Origin: Holophagales bacterium UBA5704
GTDB taxonomy: Bacteria > Acidobacteriota > Thermoanaerobaculia > Multivoradales > UBA5704
Assembly (NCBI GenBank): GCA_002420005.1
Contig: DIHE01000005.1
Coordinates: forward strand, 62,001 to 126,000
Length of the DNA: 64,000 nt
Direction: 5' to 3'
Shown here: positions 8,372 to 16,333 of the stretch, piece after piece
Layout: every line of letters begins with the position of its first letter
How positions within the stretch are numbered: position 1 is the first letter of the stretch
Translations under genes and position numbers: made by a program
The notes under the pieces: generated by a model
The model's input: only the letters and a program-made list of their open reading frames with translations
Told to the model about the DNA's origin: nothing
Databases searched by the model: none

Positions 8372-9100
8372 TCAGATGACCTGCACGTCGCCGGAGTCGT
8401 CGTCGGCCTCCAGGCGCTCGCCGGCGGCCTGGCGGGCGAGCTTGCGCCGCACCTCCTCGAGCGCTTCGGCGAGCCCGGCCGATTTGGCGCCCAGCTCGAT
8501 GGCCCGCTCCAGGTTGCGCTCCGCCATCCCGAGCCAGTGCGGATTCTTCGCCTCCAGCATGCCCAGAAAGGCGAGGTACTCCGGCTTGGGGGTCATGCGC
8601 ACCGCCTCGCGCAGCAGCTCCACCGCCGAGTGGATCTGGCCGGACGAGGCGAGCGCACGCGCCCGGTCGTAGAAACGGTCTCCTTCCTCCGCCCGGGAGA
8701 TCCGCGGCGCCGGATCGCGGCGCACCCAGATCCGTGGCCCGAGCTCCCGGTCGTAGCGCTTGCGGCTGTCGAGGCTGCTCAAGGTGAGGTACGCCTCGGT
8801 GACCCGCTCGAACAGAACCTGCAACGCCATCTCGCGGCCGGCGAGGCCGAGGCGATCCGCCTGGCGCGGGTGGACCAGCCGGGCCGTCCGCTCGAACCCG
8901 TCGTGCACCTCCAGGGCGGACGCCGTCGGATCGATCCCCAGAATTTCGTAGTGCGTCGCCTCACCGAGATCGCGCAGCAAGGCGGCCGCGCGCTCACGGT
9001 GCGCCTCGACCTCCATCTGCACCGGCCGCTCGGCCAGGCTGCGGGCAATGCGATCCGAGAAGAGCCGCAGCTCTTCCTCGGTGACGCGCGAGGAAAGCAT
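8372..9100 (-). CDS. Degenerate J-domain and TPR-like protein
   Basis: About 242 residues. The middle (about residues 48-118) is J-domain-like: HYEILGIDPTASALEVHDGF, then AYLTLSSLDSRKRYDREL. The HPD tripeptide that stimulates DnaK ATPase is HPR here (RLVHPRQAD). The last 100 residues are helical with two TPR-like units (ALASSGQIHSAVELLREAVRMTP and the next repeat). The change at HPD argues against a normal DnaK co-chaperone; related myxococcal and acidobacterial J-TPR proteins are unassigned. The ATG at 9100 is chosen because a -10 hexamer lies six bases upstream; an in-frame ATG at 9130 would add 10 residues. It is divergent from pepT. Confidence 0.75.
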   Translation of the reverse strand: MLSSRVTEEELRLFSDRIARSLAERPVQMEVEAHRERAAALLRDLGEATHYEILGIDPTASALEVHDGFERTARLVHPRQADRLGLAGREMALQVLFERVTEAYLTLSSLDSRKRYDRELGPRIWVRRDPAPRISRAEEGDRFYDRARALASSGQIHSAVELLREAVRMTPKPEYLAFLGMLEAKNPHWLGMAERNLERAIELGAKSAGLAEALEEVRRKLARQAAGERLEADDDSGDVQVI

Positions 9101-9106
9101 TGCGAA

Positions 9107-9112
9107 ATGGTA
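9107..9112 (-). promoter_or_regulatory. Probable promoter (TACCAT -10, TTGAGA -35) of the J-domain gene
   Basis: TACCAT on the minus strand lies six bases before the ATG at 9100, and TTGAGA (9137-9132) lies 19 bases further upstream. There is no usable Shine-Dalgarno, so a leaderless message is likely. This is the only one of these sites with a fair -35. Confidence 0.5.
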
Positions 9113-9241
9113 GCATCCTCCACCCCGCATCTCTCAAGAGTCACCCGGCGAGCCCGCCGAGACCCCGGTCAGATGGCATAGACTCCCCTCTGCCGGCACC
9201 CGCGAGGAGGCCGGCTGACTCCCCCTTGGAGGCCTTTCCGT

Positions 9242-10483
9242 ATGAGCCAGACATCCGTCGTCGAGCGCTTCCTGCGCTACGTGGCCTATGACACCCAGTC
9301 GTCCGAGACCTCGGACACCTATCCCAGCACCGAAAAGCAGCTCGATCTTCTGCGCCTGCTGGTCGACGAGCTCAAGGCGCTCGGCCTCGCCGACGCCACG
9401 ATGGACGAGCACGGCTACGTGATGGCGACCGTCCCGGCGACCAGCTCCAAGGCCGGAGTCCCGGTCATCGGCTTCATCGCCCACGTGGACACATCGCCCG
9501 AGATGAGCGGGGCCGGGGTCAAGCCGATCCTCCACCGCAACTACCAGGGGCAGGACCTCGTCCTCCCCGACGATCCCACCGCCGTCCTGCGTCCCTCGGA
9601 GCTGCCGTACCTCACGAAGAGGATCGGCGACGACATCATCACCGCCTCGGGGACGACCCTCCTCGGCTCCGACAACAAGTCGGGCGTCGCCGAGATCATG
9701 GCCGCCGCCGAATACCTGATGGCCCATCCGGAGATCGCGCACGGGCCGATCCGCATCGGCTTCACCCCCGACGAGGAGGTGGGCGCCGGCACCAAGCACT
9801 TCGACGTGGCGAAGTTCGGAGCCAAGTACGCCTACACCATGGACGGCGGGCCGCGCGGCGAGATCGAATACGAGAGCTTCTCCGCCGACGCCATGACCAT
9901 CACCTTCCAGGGGCGCAACACGCATCCCGGCTATGCCAAGGGTGTGATGGTCAACTCGATCAAGGTCGCCGCCGACTTCATCCACCGCCTCCCCAAGGAC
10001 GCCCTGGCGCCCGAGACGACCGAGGGCTACGAGGGCTACGTCCACCCCTACGTGCTCACCCCGAGCGTCGACAAGACCACGGTCAAGCTGCTGATCCGCG
10101 ACTTCAAGACCTCGGCCCTGGCGGAGAAAGAGGCCTGGCTCGCCAAGCTCGCCGCCGAAACGGTCGCCGACTGGCCCGGTTCCTCCTTCGAGGCGAAGGT
10201 CGACGAGAGCTACCGCAACATGCGCGAGGTGCTGGACCACCATCCGGACGTCGTCGAGAACGCCCGCGAAGCCATCCGCCGCGCCGGCATGGAGCCGGTC
10301 ACCAAGCCCATCCGCGGCGGCACGGACGGCTCCAAGCTCAGCTTCATGGGCCTGCCGACGCCCAACGTCTTCGCCGGAGAGCAGAGCTTCCACTCCCGCT
10401 TCGAGTGGGTCTCCGCGCAGGACATGGAAAAGGCGGTCGAGGTGATCGTGGAGATTGCGAAGGTGTGGGAGGAAAAGACGTAG
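9242..10483 (+). CDS. pepT: Peptidase T (tripeptide aminopeptidase, M20B)
   Basis: A cytosolic dizinc aminopeptidase that removes the N-terminal residue of tripeptides. The 413 residues match the family length. Metal-ligand motifs are GFIAHVDTSPE (His and catalytic Asp), LLGSDNKSGVAEI (bridging Asp), TPDEEVGAGT (Glu-Glu) and MDGG, with a final His in AGEQSFHSRFEW. The RBS is GGAGG in the leader about 12 bases before the ATG. A possible TAGACT -10 lies about 60 bases upstream. It is probably monocistronic, as a hairpin follows the stop. With the OPT transporter it could handle imported peptides (inference). Confidence 0.94.
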   Translation: MSQTSVVERFLRYVAYDTQSSETSDTYPSTEKQLDLLRLLVDELKALGLADATMDEHGYVMATVPATSSKAGVPVIGFIAHVDTSPEMSGAGVKPILHRNYQGQDLVLPDDPTAVLRPSELPYLTKRIGDDIITASGTTLLGSDNKSGVAEIMAAAEYLMAHPEIAHGPIRIGFTPDEEVGAGTKHFDVAKFGAKYAYTMDGGPRGEIEYESFSADAMTITFQGRNTHPGYAKGVMVNSIKVAADFIHRLPKDALAPETTEGYEGYVHPYVLTPSVDKTTVKLLIRDFKTSALAEKEAWLAKLAAETVADWPGSSFEAKVDESYRNMREVLDHHPDVVENAREAIRRAGMEPVTKPIRGGTDGSKLSFMGLPTPNVFAGEQSFHSRFEWVSAQDMEKAVEVIVEIAKVWEEKT

Positions 10484-10495
10484 GCTGGAAGCTCG

Positions 10496-10521
10496 GCCGG
10501 AGGGGGACCTCCCCCTCCGGC
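10496..10521 (+). terminator. Strong hairpin after pepT
   Basis: GCCGGAGGGGGA pairs perfectly with TCCCCCTCCGGC across a two-base CC step, starting 13 bases after the pepT stop. No T-run follows, so it may act as a factor-assisted or convergent terminator between pepT and the oppositely oriented OPT gene. The 97 bases from here to the OPT stop show nothing else recognisable. Confidence 0.6.
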
Positions 10522-10618
10522 TCAGGATTCCCTTCAGACATTGGGATTGACGAAGTTCCCCGCCTTCACGTTGGTCTGTACCCGCACAGGATCACCTCCC
10601 TTCGGTTGTGGCGATCGC

Positions 10619-12619
10619 CTACCCCTTCACCTTCCGCGTCGCCCCCCACCAGACGTAGATGCAGAGGGCGATGAACAGCACCAGCGAGACGATCTGGGAG
10701 ATCGACTCGTGGGTGAAGAACGGCGTCTGGATCAAGTCTTCTCTATACCAGTCGAAGAGGCGCAGGCTGGCGCCGAAGACGCCGCCCAGGGCGCCTCCGG
10801 CCATCAGGCCCGAGGCGATGATCACGCCGCGCTCCATGATCCCCCGTCCCTCCTCGCCGCCCACCGAGGCCGAGCGCTTCCCCACCCAGTGGGCGAGAAA
10901 ACCGCCGACCAGGGCCGGCGTGTTCAGCTCCAGCGGCAGGTACATGCCGAGCGCGAAGATGAGGGCCGGCGCTCCCAGCATTTCGAGCACCAGCGCGATC
11001 ACCGCTCCCACCGCGAAGAGGACGTACGCCACCGGTGCATGGCTCATGAAGCCTTCCACCAGGGCCTTCATGATCGAAGCCTGCGGCGACGGCAGCACCA
11101 CCCGCGGATCGCCCGGCACCGCCTCGCCGAACTGGAACACCTTGGCGAGCACCATGATGGTCAGCGCTGCGGTGATCGCCGAGACGATCACACCCAGGAA
11201 CTTCACGCGCTCCTGGCGCCACGGTGTCGAGCCCAGCCAATACCCGGTCTTCAGGTCGGTGATCGTCTGCCCGGAGACCGAGAGCGCCGTGCACACCATG
11301 CCGGCGATGGCCATCACGAAGAACATCCCGGTCTCGCCGGACACACCCAGCCGCAACAGCACCACCGAAGAGACGATGATGGTGAGCATCGTCATTCCCG
11401 ACACCGGGTTGCGCGCGGTGGTCGCGATCGCATTCGCCGCGACCGAGGCGAAAAAGAACGAGAAGATCAAGGTGAGCACGAGACCGGCCATGGCGATCCA
11501 GAAGCCGGCCCCTTCGAGGGTGGTGAAGAAAAGGCCGGTCACCAGGGTCGAGAGGATCACGCCGATCAGCAGGGTCATCACCGGAATGTCGCGATCGGTG
11601 CGCTGCAGGCCGGCGTCCTCGCCCTGGCGGAACGCCTTCGCCGCGATGGCGAACGAGCCGGCCACGATGCGCAGCGACTTGATGATCCCGAAGATGCCGG
11701 CGGTGGCGATCGCTCCCACGCCGATGAACCGGACGTAGCCACGGAAGATGGCGCCGGCGTCCATGGTCGAAATCGCCACGGTCCCGGGATAGACGACCAG
11801 ATCCGGCGCACCGTGGCCGATCATCCAGATGAGGGGCACGAGGACGAAGTTGGAGAGGAAGCCGCCGGCGCAGAGAATCATCGACGAGCGCAGCCCCATC
11901 ACATAGCCAAGCCCGAGGATGAACGAGATGGCGTCGAAACGGACGACCATACGCGCCTCTTCGGCCAGCTGGCGCATCGGGGCGAGGAACTGGAAGTCGA
12001 TCACCTCGCGCCACACCTGGAAGGTGCTGACGAAGAAGTCATAGACCGCGGCGATGCCCGTCGCCTGCAGGAGGAGCACCGCCTGCGAGCCGCCCTTCTC
12101 CCCGGTGACCAGCACCTCGGTGATCGCGGTCGCCTCCGGATACGGGAGCTGGCCGTGCATCTCGCGCACGAAGTAGCGGCGCAGCGGAATCAGGAACAGG
12201 ATCCCCAGGCAACCGCCGCAGACCAGGATGAGCGTCGTCTGCACCGGGTGCGGGCTCAGATCCAGGATGTAGAGCGCCGGCAGGGTGAAGATGGCGCCCG
12301 CCACCATGGCGCCGGAGGTGCCGCCGATGTTGGTGAGGATGACGTTTTCGAGCAGCGTCGAGCGCCGGCCGTAGACGCGGGCGAGACCGATGGCCAGGAT
12401 CGAGATGGGGATCGAGGCTTCCAGCACCTGGCCCACCTTGAGCCCCGAGTAGGCCGAGGCGATGGTGAAGATCACGCACAGGAACAGGCCCCACCCCACC
12501 GACCGCAGCGTCGACTCTTCGAGCTGGGCCGCCGCCGGGATCATCGGGGCGTAGGTCTCGCCTTGGGCCAGCGGCCGATAGGCGTTCTCAGGCAGGGACT
12601 TCGTCTCGGGAGCGTCCAT
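10619..12619 (-). CDS. Oligopeptide transporter (OPT) family permease
   Basis: A 666-residue inner-membrane protein with about 14-16 hydrophobic segments. OPT proteins import small peptides or metal chelates, driven by protons. Family marks include a first-helix region with YSGLKVGQV, IGGTSGAMVAGAIF, the QLPYPEATAITEVL motif and TARNPVSGMTM. The N-terminal 30 residues are hydrophilic. The ATG at 12619 is preceded by GAGGAGG. The next gene upstream is the YkuD_2 protein, 64 bases away on the same strand. Peptide transport is more likely than siderophore transport given pepT nearby, but this is not proven. Confidence 0.9.
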   Translation of the reverse strand: MDAPETKSLPENAYRPLAQGETYAPMIPAAAQLEESTLRSVGWGLFLCVIFTIASAYSGLKVGQVLEASIPISILAIGLARVYGRRSTLLENVILTNIGGTSGAMVAGAIFTLPALYILDLSPHPVQTTLILVCGGCLGILFLIPLRRYFVREMHGQLPYPEATAITEVLVTGEKGGSQAVLLLQATGIAAVYDFFVSTFQVWREVIDFQFLAPMRQLAEEARMVVRFDAISFILGLGYVMGLRSSMILCAGGFLSNFVLVPLIWMIGHGAPDLVVYPGTVAISTMDAGAIFRGYVRFIGVGAIATAGIFGIIKSLRIVAGSFAIAAKAFRQGEDAGLQRTDRDIPVMTLLIGVILSTLVTGLFFTTLEGAGFWIAMAGLVLTLIFSFFFASVAANAIATTARNPVSGMTMLTIIVSSVVLLRLGVSGETGMFFVMAIAGMVCTALSVSGQTITDLKTGYWLGSTPWRQERVKFLGVIVSAITAALTIMVLAKVFQFGEAVPGDPRVVLPSPQASIMKALVEGFMSHAPVAYVLFAVGAVIALVLEMLGAPALIFALGMYLPLELNTPALVGGFLAHWVGKRSASVGGEEGRGIMERGVIIASGLMAGGALGGVFGASLRLFDWYREDLIQTPFFTHESISQIVSLVLFIALCIYVWWGATRKVKG

Positions 12620-12683
12620 CCGTCCTCCTCACGTCCTGGGTGGCAAAAAAAGCCGCTCCACTCTACCGCAGAACGTCGCCGGT

Positions 12684-13343
12684 TCAGCGGCCCGCGGCGA
12701 CGGGGCCCGCGTCCCGGCCGGTGCAGCCGTACGACGACAGAGTCGGCGCGTAGGCGAAGACGAAGCTGCCTCCCTTGATGGTCTCGATGACCGGACGGGC
12801 GCTCGCGGTCGAGAGAGCAGGACATCCCCAGCTGCGCCCGAGCCGCCCGTGGCTCCGCGCATGCTCGGGGCTGACGTACCAGGCACCGTGCATCACGATG
12901 TGGCGCGCCTCGGCCTGGTCGTTCCAGCCGGCATCGAGCCCCTTGAGCGCCAGCGAATAGCCGTTGCCCCCTTCATAGGTCCCGCCGGTCAGGAACAAGC
13001 CGAGGCTGGTCTGCCGGCTGTCCCGCACATTGGAGAACTGCCTGGCGTAGTTGTCACCGCTGCCCGACCCGTGCGCCACCAGCTCATGGAACAGGACCTT
13101 GCTCCGCCGGAGGTCGAGGACCCAGAGGCGCGGCTCGGTCGAGGGCAGGGAGTAGTCGATCACGGTCAGCAGATCGCTGCGGCCCGCGACACCGCGCGCC
13201 TGGGCACAGGCGACCGCATCGAGAGCCCGGGCGAGCACCTGCGGCGAGGGACCCTCGGCGCCCTGCGCCGGGACCGCAGGCAGGCCCAGAAGGATGAGGA
13301 ACGAGAGGAGGGTGGCGGCGCGCGACAAGGTACTTGCAGCCAT
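12684..13343 (-). CDS. Secreted YkuD_2-type (murein L,D-transpeptidase-like) protein
   Basis: A 219-residue exported protein. A signal peptide (about 1-28, ending AQGAEG) leads into the YkuD_2 domain (PF13645 type). The active-site stretch is SHGRLGRSWGCPAL, with the Cys nucleophile about residue 180, and an upstream His in HIVMHGAWYV. FLTGGTYEGGNGYSL is typical of the family. The likely role is in cell-wall cross-linking or trimming, but activity of this branch is little tested. A TAGAAT -10 lies nine bases before the ATG. It follows the metalloprotease genes on the same strand, separated by a strong hairpin. Confidence 0.85.
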   Translation of the reverse strand: MAASTLSRAATLLSFLILLGLPAVPAQGAEGPSPQVLARALDAVACAQARGVAGRSDLLTVIDYSLPSTEPRLWVLDLRRSKVLFHELVAHGSGSGDNYARQFSNVRDSRQTSLGLFLTGGTYEGGNGYSLALKGLDAGWNDQAEARHIVMHGAWYVSPEHARSHGRLGRSWGCPALSTASARPVIETIKGGSFVFAYAPTLSSYGCTGRDAGPVAAGR

Positions 13344-13352
13344 GAAGGCGGG

Positions 13353-13358
13353 ATTCTA
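13353..13358 (-). promoter_or_regulatory. Probable -10 (TAGAAT) of the YkuD_2 gene
   Basis: TAGAAT on the minus strand lies nine bases before the ATG at 13343, giving a leader of at most a few bases. The same hexamer precedes uvrB and the P-type ATPase gene. Confidence 0.4.
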
Positions 13359-13386
13359 CTCCTTCCGGGCCGCCAGGTCACCAGCG

Positions 13387-13413
13387 CCCCTCTCCCGCTT
13401 GGCGGGAGAGGGG
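13387..13413 (-). terminator. Perfect 12-bp hairpin after metalloprotease 1
   Basis: CCCCTCTCCCGC and GCGGGAGAGGGG are separated by TTG. In minus-strand terms it follows the metalloprotease stop by 15 bases and precedes the YkuD_2 promoter, so it may end the protease transcript. No T-run follows. A similar CCCCTCTCC hairpin occurs at 31135-31170. Confidence 0.55.
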
Positions 13414-13428
13414 GCGGGGGTGAAGGTC

Positions 13429-14676
13429 CTACCGGAAGGCGGCGACCGTCGCACGGGTGTCGTTCAACACCCGGTGATTGTCGTTCTTGGTGGTGGTCCC
13501 CATCGGCTTGCCGTTGTAGAGGACACCCGGGTTCGACCAGAAGTTGAGGCGCGGGCAACCTCCACCGGTGCAGTTGTAGGCCATGATGGTGCGCCACTTC
13601 GGGTTGGTGGTGTACTGATAGCCGTGACCCCAGGCATACGGCGTGTTGGTCGGGTCGTTCTTGGGATCGTGGCGGGCCGACTGCAGGTGCCCGATCTCGT
13701 GGGCGAACGAGTAGTAGCCGGTGATGCAGTCCCAATGGGCGTCGGCGAACGCGGTGGCGGCGGTGGAGCCGATGCTCGACGCGAGACCGCAGGAGGAGGC
13801 GTTGTTGATCACCAGCAGGCCGACGTCTGCACCGACGCTGTCCCGGGTGGTGTGGATGGCGTCCATGTAGCCGTCGCCGGGGGTGCGGTAGCGGCTCAGG
13901 TCCGTGCTGAAGCTGCTCTCCGTGTAGGTCACCTGCGACTTGTGGACCAGCACGAGGTCGATCGTGACACCGCTGTTGTCATAGCCGACGTTGGACTCGG
14001 CGACGGCGAGGTCGATCAGGCCGTTGATGTCGCCCGAGGCCGCGGCGGCTCCCTGCGTGTAGTGAACCATCACGTTGATCACCGTGTCGCCCACGGCCCG
14101 CTCCGGCGTCTCGGGCATCCCGATCACCGGCAGGTCGGCATAGTCCGCCGGATGATCGGCCGGCATGCCGGACGGCTTCACCTTGACCACGGCATGGCCG
14201 CCGGTGCGCAGAGGCCGGATCTTGTACCAGTCGCCGTTGAAATGCAGGTTGCCGGTGATCCGGCCGCCGTTGCGCACCAGCACCACTTGGTTCATCGGCT
14301 CGAACTCCACCGTCTCCGCCGAGAAGGGGACGCGAACGGCGGAAGGATTCTCGATGATTCCGACCCACACCAGATTGCCCGAGCGGACGCGGTAGGCATC
14401 GGTGCGGTGCACCCGCAGGCCGAAACCCAGACCCAGGTCGAGGTCGAGGGACACGGCCTTCTCCGTCAGCAGGGCCGGACGGGCCTGCACCAGCCGGAGG
14501 GATTCCGTGGCGGGACTGCCGGCCAGCGCATGATACGAGGCGTCCAGCTTCAGGGCCTGGCGCACCGGGCCGTCGGCGGCGAGAGGCGAGAACAGAGAAG
14601 GACCCGCCTGGGCGGAGGCGGCTGCCAACAGAAAGGCGGCCACACATCCAATGGATTGCTTCCACAAGCTCTTCAT
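13429..14676 (-). CDS. Secreted metzincin-type zinc metalloprotease, copy 1
   Basis: A 415-residue exported protease. A signal peptide (residues 1-25, ending AQA) is followed by a propeptide-like region to about 190 and a catalytic domain. The zinc site HEIGHLQSARHD fits HExxHxxxxxHD (His about 326, 330, 336; Glu 327) and the Met-turn is TIMAY. Ser replaces the usual Gly at the bend of the zinc helix. Cysteines in SSCGL, HWDC, YNC and GGGC suggest disulfides. The ATG at 14676 has AAGGAG eight bases upstream. It follows the closely similar copy 2 in the same direction, 114 bases away. M12-like, but the exact subfamily is uncertain. Confidence 0.88.
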   Translation of the reverse strand: MKSLWKQSIGCVAAFLLAAASAQAGPSLFSPLAADGPVRQALKLDASYHALAGSPATESLRLVQARPALLTEKAVSLDLDLGLGFGLRVHRTDAYRVRSGNLVWVGIIENPSAVRVPFSAETVEFEPMNQVVLVRNGGRITGNLHFNGDWYKIRPLRTGGHAVVKVKPSGMPADHPADYADLPVIGMPETPERAVGDTVINVMVHYTQGAAAASGDINGLIDLAVAESNVGYDNSGVTIDLVLVHKSQVTYTESSFSTDLSRYRTPGDGYMDAIHTTRDSVGADVGLLVINNASSCGLASSIGSTAATAFADAHWDCITGYYSFAHEIGHLQSARHDPKNDPTNTPYAWGHGYQYTTNPKWRTIMAYNCTGGGCPRLNFWSNPGVLYNGKPMGTTTKNDNHRVLNDTRATVAAFR

Positions 14677-14790
14677 CGACACTTCTCCTTGATCGAGAGG
14701 GGTTCTGAAGAGAAAGTGCAGGAGAGAGCTGAAAGCGGGACACCGCGCGGCGGAAGACCGGAAGGTCCTCCGCCGCGCAGGCAGCTGGAC

Positions 14791-16026
14791 CTACCGGAAG
14801 GCGGCGACCGTGGCGCGGGTGTTGTTCAGGACCCGCTCGTTGTCGCTCTGGGTCGAGGTGCCCATCGGCAGCCCGTTGTAGAGGACGCTCGGGTTCGACC
14901 AGTAGTTGAGGCGCGGGCAGCCGCCCGAGCACGCATAGGCCATGATCGTGCGCCACTTCGGGCTGCCGTTGTACTGGTAGCCGTGGCCATAGGCATAGGG
15001 CGAGGTCGACGGATCGTTCGCCGGGTCGTGGCGGGCGGACTGCAGATGCCCGATCTCATGGGCGAACGAGTAGTAGCCGGTGATGCAGTCCCAGTGCGCG
15101 TCGGCGAACGCCGTGCTGGCGGTGGAGCCGATGCCCGAGGCGAGGCCGCAGGAGGAGCTGTTGTTGATCACCAGCAGGCCGACGTCCGCCGCCACCGAGT
15201 TGCGGGTGGTGTGGATCGAGTCCATGTAGCCGTCGGCGGTGCCACGGTAGCGGCTGAGGTCGGTGCTGAAGCTGCCGCTCTGCGTGTAGGTGACCTGGGA
15301 CTTGTGGACCAGGAAGAGGTCGATGAGCACGCCGCTGTTGGTGTAGCCCTGGTTGGACTCGGCGACGGCCAGGTCGATCAGGGCGCTGATGTTGCCCGAG
15401 GCCGAAGCCGCCGACGACGTGTAATGGACCATCACATTGATCGGCGTGTCGGCCTTGTCGGGACCCGCCGCCTTGGGCATGGGGACGATGGGCAGGCGGG
15501 CATATTCCTTCGGGTGGTCGGGAGGCATGGCGGCGTGGTTGACCCGCACGATGGCATGGCCGCCGGTCTTGAGCGGGCGGACCTTGTACCAGTCCCCGTT
15601 GAAGTACACGTTGCCGGTGAGGGTGTTGCCGCTCTTCACAAACATCGCCGTGTTGATCGGGTCGAAGTCGAGGGAGTCGGGAGAGAACGGCACGTTCAGC
15701 ATGCCGGGATTCTCGATGATGCCGTACCAGACCAGCGAGCCGGTGTTCATGACATAGGAATTGAGGCGATGGGCCCGCAGCTCGAGGCCTTCTTCGACAT
15801 TGAGGTCCAGGGTCGGGGTCTTCAGGCCGACCCGGCGGGCGTCCGCCTGCACGACCTCCAGGGTCGCCGTCGCCGGAGAGCTGACCAGGGCCTGGTAGGA
15901 CAGGTCGAGCGCCAGCGCCTTCTGCGCCGGCTGCTCCGACCGGGTGAACAAGGGCCCGGCGAACGCCGAGGCCGCCACCAGCCCGCACGCCGCCGCCGTC
16001 ATGGACGAACGAATCCAAGTCTTCAT
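14791..16026 (-). CDS. Secreted metzincin-type zinc metalloprotease, copy 2
   Basis: 411 residues with the same layout as copy 1: signal peptide (1-23, ending AFA), prodomain, then HEIGHLQSARHD and TIMAY. The catalytic halves are nearly identical over long runs (for example TAFADAHWDCITGYYSF), while signal and prodomain differ more. This points to tandem duplication with the protease half under stronger constraint. The ATG at 16026 has AAGGAG eight bases upstream. An open frame extends to 16641 but the extra part looks non-coding. It probably digests extracellular protein; substrate is unknown. Confidence 0.88.
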   Translation of the reverse strand: MKTWIRSSMTAAACGLVAASAFAGPLFTRSEQPAQKALALDLSYQALVSSPATATLEVVQADARRVGLKTPTLDLNVEEGLELRAHRLNSYVMNTGSLVWYGIIENPGMLNVPFSPDSLDFDPINTAMFVKSGNTLTGNVYFNGDWYKVRPLKTGGHAIVRVNHAAMPPDHPKEYARLPIVPMPKAAGPDKADTPINVMVHYTSSAASASGNISALIDLAVAESNQGYTNSGVLIDLFLVHKSQVTYTQSGSFSTDLSRYRGTADGYMDSIHTTRNSVAADVGLLVINNSSSCGLASGIGSTASTAFADAHWDCITGYYSFAHEIGHLQSARHDPANDPSTSPYAYGHGYQYNGSPKWRTIMAYACSGGCPRLNYWSNPSVLYNGLPMGTSTQSDNERVLNNTRATVAAFR

Positions 16027-16183
16027 CACAATTCTCCTTGAGAACAAGTCAATGGGCACCACTCCTGGTGACGCCTTGCGAAGGCGTCGCGATGTGCTGC
16101 AAGGGATCCCCTCGTAAATGTAGGGTGCGCGCCGCGGCCCAAAACGAGCCGACCGGAGGAAAGTTTTTTGGCGAGCCTCTATA

Positions 16184-16205
16184 CTCTCGGGGAAAACCCC
16201 GAGAG
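16184..16205. promoter_or_regulatory. Perfect 9-bp hairpin with AAAA loop
   Basis: CTCTCGGGG-AAAA-CCCCGAGAG lies in the 307-base gap between metalloprotease 2 and the phosphoesterase gene. An overlapping TATACT (16181-16186 region) may be a promoter element. It is not followed by a T-run on either strand, so it may be a regulatory RNA stem or a weak terminator. The rest of the gap (16027-16183) shows only the protease RBS and no clear feature. Confidence 0.4.
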
Positions 16206-16213
16206 AGCCGGCC

Positions 16214-16315
16214 ATGGACGCTCTGCTCCTGAACCTCCGCTTCGCCGTACGGCTCTTCGCCCGACTTCTACGGCTCGGAGCGTTGGAAGCTCTGGCACGC
16301 ACGCGCATGGAGTGA
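16214..16315 (+). CDS. Possible 33-residue peptide resembling the N-terminus of ADOP/MacB-like permeases
   Basis: The ORF starts MDALLLNLRFAVRLFARLL and ends after 33 residues. This resembles the opening of acidobacterial ADOP permeases, whose N-termini commonly read like M-x-x-L-x-x-D-L-R-[FY]-A-x-R. Only this amphipathic start is present, with no following transmembrane helix. It may be a decayed permease start or a small amphipathic peptide. It lies eight bases after the 16184-16205 hairpin. No good Shine-Dalgarno is seen, so expression is doubtful. Confidence 0.3.
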   Translation: MDALLLNLRFAVRLFARLLRLGALEALARTRME

Positions 16316-16322
16316 CCGCCGC

Positions 16323-16328
16323 TATACT
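16323..16328 (+). promoter_or_regulatory. Probable -10 (TATACT) of the phosphoesterase gene
   Basis: TATACT lies five bases before the ATG at 16334, again with no Shine-Dalgarno. The predicted transcript is leaderless or nearly so. Confidence 0.45.
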
Positions 16329-16333
16329 TGGGC

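Noticed and set aside
10541..12778. Plus-strand 745-codon frame opposite the OPT gene
   Set aside because: His/Arg/Gln-rich shadow translation with no domain pattern; the OPT permease on the other strand is unmistakable.
13294..16041. Plus-strand 915-codon frame opposite the metalloproteases
   Set aside because: Its apparent internal repeats only mirror the duplicated protease genes on the minus strand.
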